This document shows positions 25,601-37,600 of a DNA stretch of 64,000 nt, one piece after another (position 1 is the first letter of the stretch; each line of letters starts with the position of its first letter). The stretch comes from Cydia pomonella (Eukaryota > Arthropoda > Insecta > Lepidoptera > Tortricidae): contig NC_084708.1 of assembly GCF_033807575.1 (NCBI RefSeq), positions 496,001-560,000 on the forward strand, written 5' to 3'. A program made the translations under genes and the position numbers. The notes beneath the pieces are model-generated. The model was not told the DNA's origin. It was given only the letters and a program-made list of their open reading frames with translations, and did no database searches.

Positions 25601-28600
25601 AATTAGGTACAACAATAGGGGGATGATTCGTAACGAACAGTTGAATGTTGCGTCATCGCCGTTATTACGAATTTTTCCATCTCACTCACACTTGCACAGT
25701 AGGGGGACTGGTCAAGGTATAAATATGGCCGACCGTTCTAGACAGCTCAGTCAGTTGTCGGGTGTCAGACCGTCAACATCTCCAGCATCTCCTGAGGATG
25801 CCTCGTAGAGAGGCGAAACACGTGTCGAGTTTTGTACTTTTGGTGGTGGGTTGTTATATTTATTTGCGTATTTATTTTTGCGGTGGGAGGGTGGGAACAT
25901 TAATTGCATGTAAAAATACGCAAGTAAGTATAACGGGTTAGCACTGATTGACTAACACGTTATTTTCTCGCGGATTAGCAAAGTAATATTTCTTGTTTTA
26001 AAACAAGTTTCCTTAAAAATAAAGTAAAATGAACTAAATTGAGGTTTTTAGGTACTTTCCCTCCAGGGTCCATGATTTTTTTCCGCCCTGTATATCAATT
26101 AGCACCATGATTTTTAGTTCCTAAAAATTGGGAATACGATTAACATTACACTGTTAAACCCTTTGGAATCCTCCCAGACAGCCTGTGTATAATAATTCCG
26201 GTTTAACTCGACAGTCCTAGTCCAATCAAAGGCATGCAATTTCCAATGTGACTGTAGGTAGTGAAAGCGGGAAACATGCCCAGCTGATTAGAAACATTCC
26301 CGCTTATCACTGCTTGCATGTTGGTCGCAAAGTAAATGTAGGCTAGTACGACGTAGGTAGGTCACACGTAACGTAAACCTAGGTGCGATGATAGCGTACT
26401 TGATGGTGAAGTGCGTTAAATTAAATCGTTTACGTGTAGTTATGGGCGACTATGTGTCGGTTTCCATTTCATGTGGAGAATTTTGTACAAGACCACCCAC
26501 GATAAGAGTGTCGACCAGTTGGCGTGTGATGGACTAGATAGGCCAAGGGAGGCAAGGGATAAAAAAAAAAAAAAATTTCAGGTATGCCAACCCATAAGAC
26601 ACATTACAAAAAATACTAAAAGTAGATCAAATAACAAATTTAGCAGCTACAAACATAATAAATGATTACAAAAATAAATTAAATTAATTAATTATTAGCG
26701 GCACTAGGTAGAAATCATCACTTTGTTTGGCCAGTGATGATTTCACCCCGTGGTTTGTCATGGGGCAGTTCAAGCGCTCAGCGAACATGCTCAGGATGGT
26801 GTTGGAGCTGCCGTACTCTGTTCAGCAGTGACGCTACTCTCTTCCTTCTGACGGCGTGAAAGCCATCAGTGCGCGCCTCTGCGAACATGGCCGACGCACT
26901 GGAACGTCGCGGCAGCTTCATCAGCATCCTGAATATAAAGCAATTCTTTGTAACACTGCGCGGTTGAAAGAGACACCGTCATTGTCACGTAGTCAAGCAG
27001 CATGTAAATATATGGAAATCTTCTTCTTTTCATCCTGTTACCCCCTGCTGGGGTGTAGGGCTCGAACCATTTTCTTCCACTGACTCCGGTCCTGGGCAGC
27101 TTGGGTAACCTCCTCCCACCCCATCCCCAATACACCCAACTCTTGCTCCACGGAACGGCGCCAAGTAGATTTAGGGCGACCATGTTTCCGTTTTCCGGGC
27201 ATCTTCCAGGTCAAGGCCACCCTGGATAGGTGGGTGTCAGGCTTCCTGAGGATATGCCCAATCCAATGCCATTTGCGCGTTTGGATCTCCTTATGTAAAT
27301 ATATGGAAATAGTAGTAAAAATAATGCACAAAAAAGAAATAACTAATCATTTCTACGAAGGCGAACTTATCCCCTTAAGGGATCTCTTCCAGAACCTGTG
27401 AGCAAATATCAATATCATTATAGTAACGTGCCGTAAATCGTACTACGACGATACAATGTCGCAACGTGACTCGACGTCGTATCGTGTGATTGCGTATGGG
27501 CTGTAAACGCCAGTGTGTTTTAAGGCTTACTCAGACGGTACGAGACTGCATAAGATGCGAGAGTTTCCTTATATGGTATTTGATTGATCTATTGAACTGG
27601 TTAGGTTAGATTTATCTGAACTTTTAAACATAAATGAGTGTGATCGCGCAACCTACTTACACACATAAATAATGAGCTCAATTCCTTAACCATCTGTGTA
27701 TTGATTATTTTTCTGTACAAATTATTGATGACCAAACCAAATAGGTTGACAGATAATAGTACATTACGATACAAGTGCGAAAAATAGGAAATTCGAAACG
27801 AGTGGCGATAAATTAAAACACGACCGAAGAGAGTGTTTTAAATCGACACGAGTTGCGAATTACCTATTCGCACATGTATCGTACAAAGTTTTACAGTACA
27901 TATGGCCCTTTAAATGTTCGACACAATAACGTAATATGCTAATTTTCGCACTAGTGCGGTAAAGTAGCACCATATGTACTGTAAAATACTGTTATAGGGC
28001 GTTAAGTACAAAAAATCTCTATATTGCTGTCTCGCCGTAGATGCCAGTGGTGCCACTGTGCGAGCGGTGTAGGATAAAAGATAGAAAATGCCGGAACAAT
28101 CTACGAAATTTTCCGTGTTTAGCGTCCTTACTTTACAAACAGTCTACAGTTTTTAAAAATGTAATATAACAATGTTGATGTATTTATTGTGCAGGTGTGC
28201 GAAGTATACAAACTGCACCGGGAAACATTCCACCTAACAGTGGACTACGTGGACCGGTATCTGTCCAACACGGACGACGTGCAAAAGGGCCGGCTGCAGC
28301 TCATTGGTGAGTAGCAGAATATTGTAATGCTAGGACCTGAGGTCTTGGAGCCTTTCCCGAACTTGGTGGTGTAGAATCCGTGCTAAAGCTGTCAAAAAAA
28401 ATGCAGCCAAATCAGGAGGTGACCTTATTGTATATATTTTAATAGGGACTCTTATACCGGCCACGCATAAAAGTGCGTCCAGACCGCAGCAGTAGTTAAC
28501 TAGGTATTTTACCTTTCCTTTTTATTTTTAATGTTACCGTGTTGCGCAGTGTTGCCCCACTATTGTTAACCGTGTGGATGCACCTTATCATCCGTGACCG

Positions 28601-31600
28601 CTAGGGATTGCAATCCGGTCCGGCGGATCCGGTAATCCGGCCGGATCCGGAACTTTTCAGGAGCTACCGGATCCGGTAAAAATCACCGGATCCGGACCGG
28701 ATCCGGTCAAATAAAAAAAAACGCCTAAATACAGCACGCACTGTGCGGTTTAGATGAGGAAAAGGCGACGGATGAGATACATCAACTTGAACAGAGCATA
28801 AAACGAATGAAAAAGTTTAAATTTAGTTAAATAAAAATATATTTATTATGACGATGACTGGGAACAGAAGTTGCCTTTCATGTTGGTGGCACGATACGAC
28901 GATTACATAAATACTGTAATAGAAGGAAAAATTAAACGATGGAGATGCCATGGAAGGCATTTGTAATTTATGCTAAAGAGAAGAAAAGAGTGTCATAATG
29001 TTGTGATAGGAGATTAAAAGTAAACAAATGAGCAGGATTAAGTCGGCGGTACTCAACTGACTAGAGTTGGGCTAATCAATATGTGTTACATGTGTGAATG
29101 AATATAAGATTGTAAGTTTGTATTGAAAATGAATGTATGAAATGAAATGATAACATTGATAATCTTTATTTTACATCGATTATATATATATATATATTGT
29201 TTATTTTCTATTCAAATTTGAGAGAGAATCTTTTGTATTTACAATTTCATCCAATCTTATGCAATTTCCTTAATGGTACATGCTACTCTACGTCTAGCCA
29301 ATTCTTTATTTGATCCATGTAACTTTTCTTAAGGAGTCCCTTTCCGCGATGGATTTCAATCCTACACTCTATTATTTTTCGCATGAGATCGTCGTGTCGT
29401 GTTCCATTCCCTATAATTTGACCAATATACTTTTCTGTAAATAAAAAAAAGGTATTTTTTTTAAATCATACAGACTACTATTTTCTTGGGCAAAAATGAG
29501 GGAAAATTTAATATCATTTTGGTTAATAGTAAAATATCTTATTTTCTTACTAGAATGGATGTCAACGTTACATAGAATTCAATCAAGGAACAGTTACGAA
29601 AACTTGTCATTTCACGGAGTTCCAATTCCCACCCCACATCCCATTACCGGGCTTTGGAAACTAATCAAATTTATAATTGTAAACGAAAATTTGAGCACTT
29701 GTGAATGGTTATATATGTTATAATATAAATGACCGATCTCATATTTGGGTTTTTAAGTGATATTGACAAGGTCACACTTTTTACTACTAAGGGTTATTTT
29801 ATTGTTAAGAAGTTATTTATTAACTTCAAATTATAGATTTAGGAATACGTATTACGCAAAAAACTAGAAAAATATGTCATTTAATTAATTTTGATATCCC
29901 TATACCAAACCGGATCCGGTCCGGCCGGATCCGGCCGGGTTATGGTCAAAATCCGGCCGGATCCGGCCGGATTGAAAATCAATCCGGTTTGCAATCCCTA
30001 GTGACCGCCGTAGGAAAATTCATCCAACAGTTCACGAAATCGCGAAACTAATTCCGACTTGTTTTTCAATAGCTGTTGCCGGTGTTATACTTAGTGCACA
30101 ACACATCCCATTCTATTTCTATTGGATTCTATTCCATCAGAATATCACTGTGATTTGAGATTTAATAATTACGATTCTTATAAGAATATATCAATCAATC
30201 AATTTATTTATTTCAAAAGACAACAATGGTCCATAATGGTTAGTAACATTTAAGGTTTAAAACTATTTAGTAGAACAAATACAAAAACACAAAAAGAAAA
30301 GCGAAAAGTACAGCAACAAAAACAAACAATCACCTGGCAGCGGTCATGATACATTACGGGGGACATTCTGTTGAAAGTGATATTGCTCCGACGCGACATA
30401 TTAAAACACGCTCTCAAACTCTACATGCCACTTCACCTGCAATCTCTAAAGCACCTCGCAAATTCCAGGTATCACCTGCCTCTTCATCGCCGCAAAAGTC
30501 GAAGAAGTCTACCCACCGAAAATCGGCGAGTTCGCCTACGTCACCGACGGGGCCTGCACAACAGACGAAATCCTCCTCGAAGAGCTCCTTATACTCAAAA
30601 TATTATCCTGGAATATAACGCCTATAACTATAAACAGCTGGTTAAATGTATACATGCAGCTAGCCAGTGAAGGGAGGAGCGCAAAGCGAAGATTAATAAG
30701 GGAAACTGATGTTGGCGCGAACGCGCTTAGAGGATATACGTTCGTGTTTCCGCAGTACAGTTCGCTGGAGTTCGTGGTGTGTGGACAGTTGATAGATCTG
30801 GCCGTGCTGCATGTGGACGTGAACCAGTTCTCGTATAGTGTGGTGGCCGCGGCGGCCATCGCGCACGCGTTCGATAGGGAGCTGGCGATCAGGGTGTCCG
30901 GTGAGTTTGGCAATTTTATTCTATTATAAATATAAACAGCCGACTGATAATTGTTTAAAGAAAACATTAATAACGTGTCTGTTACATCTTTATTTTAACT
31001 TGTAGATTGGTTGGTATCATTGAACTATTGTCAACGCCCGAGCGCTTTAAGTTTGTGCTAGTATTTTATCAAGTTTTTTTTTTTTGCAATCTTACAATTA
31101 GTAAACATTTTTTCAACTGATTCTTGACATCTAATTGAACTGAAAAAAAAGCTTGTACCGAATATGAAATTTTTGTCATTGGGCAACAAGGGGGGCAAGT
31201 TAAATATTGGAAGCGAGGGTGGTAATGGAATTAAAGACCCGAGTTTGCAATATTCTCACCCCCGGAGTTACATTACACACAATGTCTTTCATCACACTTG
31301 TGAAGAAAAAACTAAATTTTAAGCGAAATAATTCTTAAATACGGTGACATACCAAACATTCGTCCGCCATATTGCTTGACAGGTTAGGCAACAAAGGCAT
31401 AGACCTATTTGGTATTCAGCCACGATTGAAAATTATGTAAAAATATTTTAAACGGCTATTAAAATAATAAAATTAAATATTTTTAAACGTAAACAAAAAT
31501 ATTAAATTATAAACGTCACTATTTCAAAAGTAAAACTCATTTACTCTACTTAGTTTGTATGAATCAGTGACAATAAAAAAAACTATAACTCCCTAGGGAA

Positions 31601-34600
31601 TTATAGCATTTTTTTTCACAATCTAACTACTGCGGGATCAATATAGGCTTTTGTCCTTCAGTACACCTGAATGGAATAAGATCTTTTTCGAGCAAGTGTG
31701 ATGAAAGAACTCTTTTTTTATACATATACCTACTTCAAAGACAGATTACTCGATTTGCCAGCACTTAAATACAGATTTTTAAATTTATAGCTGTGTTTTT
31801 TATGGATGGGTTTATGCATTATACAACAACACTTGTTTTGCGTAAGCTCAGGTGGTGCCTCCAAAATGTATGGTAATATTTGCGATGTCGCTCTCATAAA
31901 CATAAATACATTGACCCAGTACTAACGGCTACACATCAATTGACCATTCGTATATCTTATTGTCAAGACATAAGACCTACATTTGATCAGTTTAAAGTGC
32001 CGCTATTAGTACATGGTCAACAATGGTAGCTGATGATGTGTATACCTTATTCCAACGACTTAAGGTATACCAATGGTGAGTTCAAAGTAGTTTATTAATA
32101 CTTGTGACGTGTGGCCAATGTCGCGCAGGTCCTACATATCGTTACTTTTTTTTTATATCAAAGGGGCCTTCGATTTGATTGTTACAAAATATAATCAATG
32201 AATTTATATTTTTCAAGGAACAATGTAATAAACAAAATATTTTTTTTTTCATCACACTTGCTCGTAAACGGTGTTATTGTATGCCAGCCTAAGATTGAAT
32301 GAGCTGCTATATTATACCCATGGGCGTAACATTTTTTTTTTTTTAGTTTTATTATGCCCATGAACTTGATTGATTTGATATTTTTGTTCATGTTTAAAAA
32401 TATTATATTTAATTAATTTAATAGTCGTTTCAAAATTTATTTGCATAATTTTGAATCGGTGCTGAATGCTGGATGGATCTGTGCCATAAATGCCTAACCT
32501 GTCTAAAATGACAATATTGCAGTGTTTGAAATGTCACCGTATTTAAGAATTATTTGGAATAGAATATTTTTTTATTGTATAACTGTGTACATACAAGGGT
32601 GGTCTTGTTTTACATTATAAGTTTCAACAGTTGCCTGCTAGGGCGTACAATTTTATTAAAATTTAATCACGTTTTCCTCACAAGCGTGATGAAAATCATT
32701 GTGTGCCACGGGCGGTACAAGAATTACGAACTCGTGTCAATGAAGCTCTCGCCTGCGGCTTCGGACTTAATTAACACTTGTTCGTAGATTCTTGTTTACC
32801 GATTTAATACACAATGTATTATAGTGTTGTGTTCCTGCCGGTGAGTAAGGTAGAGCTCAACGCAACGAGGGTGTGGAGTGTTAGGGTCGGCAACGCGCAT
32901 GTAACACATCTGGAGTTCCCGGCGTCCATAGGCTACGGAGACTGCTTGCCGTCAGGCGAGCCGTATGCCACCGACGTTGTATATAAAAGTTTTCTCCAGA
33001 AATGGAATTTCATTAGAAAAAGTACTGTTGTTTCGCTAGGATCGCAAAGCTATTCCCTCCCTCTTAAGCTTTAATCTTATTACAAATAGAATAAGTCAAC
33101 TTATACAAAATTCGTTTAATACTTGTTATAATGTTATATCTATGTATGTGGTGAGCTGAGCACCCTAAGCTTTATTTGTGTATGCTACAACATAGTGTCC
33201 CGGATTCCAGGCTGGACGTGGGAAGTGCTGGAGCCGTGCTACCGCTGGCTGGCGCCGTCCGTGGCCGTGCTGCGCGCCGAGGGCGCCGCGAGCGCCGTGC
33301 GCGGCGGCGACGGCGAGTTCCTGCAGCGCGCCGCCGGCCTCGACCTCATCTGTCCCGACCTCAACGTCGACGAGAGCCACCGCATACAGTCGCACAACGT
33401 CACGCTCGACATGTTTGTGAGTACCTCCTCACGACGGCGAGTTCCTGCAGCGCGCCGCCGGCCTCGACCTCATCTGTCCCGACCTCAACGTCGACGAGAG
33501 CCACCGCATACAGTCGCACAACGTCACGCTCGACATGTTTGTGAGTACCTCCTCACGACGGCGAGTTCCTGCAGCGCGCCGCCGGCCTCGACCTCATCTG
33601 TCCCGACCTCAACGTCGACGAGAGCCACCGCATACAGTCGCACAACGTCACGCTCGACATGTTTGTGAGTACCTCCTCACGACGGCGAGTTCCTGCAGCG
33701 CGCCGCCGGCCTCGACCTCATCTGTCCCGACCTCAACGTCGACGAGAGCCACCGCATACAGTCGCACAACGTCACGCTCGACATGTTTGTGAGTACCTCC
33801 TCACGACGGCGAGTTCCTGCAGCGCGCCGCCGGCCTCGACCTCATCTGTCCCGACCTCAACGTCGACGAGAGCCACCGCATACAGTCGCACAACGTCACG
33901 CTCGACATGTTTGTGAGTACCTCCTCACGACGGCGAGTTCCTGCAGCGCGCCGCCGGCCTCGACCTCATCTGTCCCGACCTCAACGTCGACGAGAGCCAC
34001 CGCATACAGTCGCACAACGTCACGCTCGACATGTTTGTGAGTACCTCCTCACGACGGCGAGTTCCTGCAGCGCGCCGCCGGCCTCGACCTCATCTGTCCC
34101 GACCTCAACGTCGACGAGAGCCACCGCATACAGTCGCACAACGTCACGCTCGACATGTTTGTGAGTACCTCCTCACGACGGCGAGTTCCTGCAGCGCGCC
34201 GCCGGCCTCGACCTCATCTGTCCCGACCTCAACGTCGACGAGAGCCACCGCATACAGTCGCACAACGTCACGCTCGACATGTTTGTGAGTACCTCCTCAC
34301 GACGGCGAGTTCCTGCAGCGCGCCGCCGGCCTCGACCTCATCTGTCCCGACCTCAACGTCGACGAGAGCCACCGCATACAGTCGCACAACGTCACGCTCG
34401 ACATGTTTGTGAGTACCTCCTCACGACGGCGAGTTCCTGCAGCGCGCCGCCGGCCTCGACCTCATCTGTCCCGACCTCAACGTCGACGAGAGCCACCGCA
34501 TACAGTCGCACAACGTCACGCTCGACATGTTTGTGAGTACCTCCTCACGACGGCGAGTTCCTGCAGCGCGCCGCCGGCCTCGACCTCATCTGTCCCGACC

Positions 34601-37600
34601 TCAACGTCGACGAGAGCCACCGCATACAGTCGCACAACGTCACGCTCGACATGTTTGTGAGTACCTCCTCACGACGGCGAGTTCCTGCAGCGCGCCGCCG
34701 GCCTCGACCTCATCTGTCCCGACCTCAACGTCGACGAGAGCCACCGCATACAGTCGCACAACGTCACGCTCGACATGTTTGTGAGTACCTCCTCACGACG
34801 GCGAGTTCCTGCAGCGCGCCGCCGGCCTCGACCTCATCTGTCCCGACCTCAACGTCGACGAGAGCCACCGCATACAGTCGCACAACGTCACGCTCGACAT
34901 GTTTGTGAGTACCTCCTCACGACGGCGAGTTCCTGCAGCGCGCCGCCGGCCTCGACCTCATCTGTCCCGACCTCAACGTCGACGAGAGCCACCGCATACA
35001 GTCGCACAACGTCACGCTCGACATGTTTGTGAGTACCTCCTCACGACGGCGAGTTCCTGCAGCGCGCCGCCGGCCTCGACCTCATCTGTCCCGACCTCAA
35101 CGTCGACGAGAGCCACCGCATACAGTCGCACAACGTCACGCTCGACATGTTTGTGAGTACCTCCTCACGACGGCGAGTTCCTGCAGCGCGCCGCCGGCCT
35201 CGACCTCATCTGTCCCGACCTCAACGTCGACGAGAGCCACCGCATACAGTCGCACAACGTCACGCTCGACATGTTTGTGAGTACCTCCTCACGACGGCGA
35301 GTTCCTGCAGCGCGCCGCCGGCCTCGACCTCATCTGTCCCGACCTCAACGTCGACGAGAGCCACCGCATACAGTCGCACAACGTCACGCTCGACATGTTT
35401 GTGAGTACCTCCTCACGACGGCGAGTTCCTGCAGCGCGCCGCCGGCCTCGACCTCATCTGTCCCGACCTCAACGTCGACGAGAGCCACCGCATACAGTCG
35501 CACAACGTCACGCTCGACATGTTTGTGAGTACCTCCTCACGACGGCGAGTTCCTGCAGCGCGCCGCCGGCCTCGACCTCATCTGTCCCGACCTCAACGTC
35601 GACGAGAGCCACCGCATACAGTCGCACAACGTCACGCTCGACATGTTTGTGAGTACCTCCTCACGACGGCGAGTTCCTGCAGCGCGCCGCCGGCCTCGAC
35701 CTCATCTGTCCCGACCTCAACGTCGACGAGAGCCACCGCATACAGTCGCACAACGTCACGCTCGACATGTTTGTGAGTACCTCCTCACGACGGCGAGTTC
35801 CTGCAGCGCGCCGCCGGCCTCGACCTCATCTGTCCCGACCTCAACGTCGACGAGAGCCACCGCATACAGTCGCACAACGTCACGCTCGACATGTTTGTGA
35901 GTACCTCCTCACGACGGCGAGTTCCTGCAGCGCGCCGCCGGCCTCGACCTCATCTGTCCCGACCTCAACGTCGACGAGAGCCACCGCATACAGTCGCACA
36001 ACGTCACGCTCGACATGTTTGTGAGTACCTCCTCACGACGGCGAGTTCCTGCAGCGCGCCGCCGGCCTCGACCTCATCTGTCCCGACCTCAACGTCGACG
36101 AGAGCCACCGCATACAGTCGCACAACGTCACGCTCGACATGTTTGTGAGTACCTCCTCACGACGGCGAGTTCCTGCAGCGCGCCGCCGGCCTCGACCTCA
36201 TCTGTCCCGACCTCAACGTCGACGAGAGCCACCGCATACAGTCGCACAACGTCACGCTCGACATGTTTGTGAGTACCTCCTCACGACGGCGAGTTCCTGC
36301 AGCGCGCCGCCGGCCTCGACCTCATCTGTCCCGACCTCAACGTCGACGAGAGCCACCGCATACAGTCGCACAACGTCACGCTCGACATGTTTGTGAGTAC
36401 CTCCTCACGACGGCGAGTTCCTGCAGCGCGCCGCCGGCCTCGACCTCATCTGTCCCGACCTCAACGTCGACGAGAGCCACCGCATACAGTCGCACAACGT
36501 CACGCTCGACATGTTTGTGAGTACCTCCTCACGACGGCGAGTTCCTGCAGCGCGCCGCCGGCCTCGACCTCATCTGTCCCGACCTCAACGTCGACGAGAG
36601 CCACCGCATACAGTCGCACAACGTCACGCTCGACATGTTTGTGAGTACCTCCTCACGACGGCGAGTTCCTGCAGCCTTATTTAAATGTGGTGTAATGTGC
36701 CTCCTAGGTGGGATTGAATAACAGAAACGGTAACAGTCATTCTGAACTCGCTCTATAAGCCGTAGACTTTTCTCTTGAAGATGTGGTCCATACACTATGT
36801 CTCTGTAATTTAGTTTGGAGAGAACTAGTGATTCGCATAGAATCTTACGTGGTTAATGTAGAATATAATAATGATAACTTTTTGAGGTTGGACCGTTTCC
36901 GTTTTATTGTTTTAAAGATTTTAAAAATCAAAAAGAGAGTTCAAAGTTATTTTGTCCCTGACCTAGATTACGTAATAAAGGGTTAAGATTAGAAATCCTT
37001 TATGTCATATTTATTCCCATCATATAAACAATAAAATATCTACGGAATTATGTAAAGTCAAGTACGTCACAGCTCAGCTGATATGAACCAGGATGCCAGT
37101 AACCACATCCTACCTCGTACAAATACATGTAGCGATAAGTAACATAATTAATTCATCGCGACAAACGGTAAACTAGCTTTAAATGGCTATTAGTAGACAC
37201 ATAAAATAATAGTATTTTATGTGTGTTATGTGTGTGTGTATATTTTTCCTACGAGTCAACAAAAATAAATCTTAATTTAGGTAAACAAATTACAGCAAAA
37301 GTATATAGCCAAGACGCGCGAGCATACCTTGTGTTCCGCGCCCGGCCCGCCCCGGGCCGCGGCCGGCCGGTCGGCGACACCTCCTCGTAACTCATGAGGC
37401 CCTGGTACTTGCTACTTGCTAAATTAATTTATTGAACAGTTTTTTCTCAATTTTGGCCACCGTAGCCTACGGAGACTAACAAGCAACGCTAAGCGGTCTT
37501 CGTAGTCTATGGGTGTTGCTATATTACGGGTGTCACATGCGTGTTTCTGACTTATGAAGTGATTGTTTTTACTATGCAACCAAATGAATATTTTGTAAGT

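Larger units (their letters stand above)
22385..26001. mobile_element. Penelope-like retroelement, two inverted copies
   Basis: A 1307-bp left arm (22385-23691) and a 1307-bp right arm (24695-26001) are near-perfect inverted repeats around a 1003-bp unique centre. The minus copy has most of the ORF; the plus copy is truncated inside the RT, just before the YVDD block, and fused head-to-head. Truncated, inverted or tandem partial copies are characteristic of Penelope-like elements. Both outer ends carry a hammerhead-like motif. Location is cyclin E intron 4. The arms look nearly identical (one M/L change noticed in the shared ORF), so insertion is recent. Confidence 0.92.

Noticed and set aside
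33535..36644. Ladder of identical 85-codon plus-strand frames starting MFVSTSSRRR
   Set aside because: They are out-of-frame readings across the 124-bp cyclin E exon 7 array, starting at an internal ATG of the real exon; not separate genes.
33309..36675. CRISPR-like array
   Set aside because: The repeats are directly adjacent with no unique spacers, contain exon sequence, and the genome is eukaryotic. The same applies to the 131- and 89-bp arrays.
37315..37390. GC-rich patch as an extra cyclin E exon
   Set aside because: It lacks matching splice signals, and exons 7 and 8 already join in phase.
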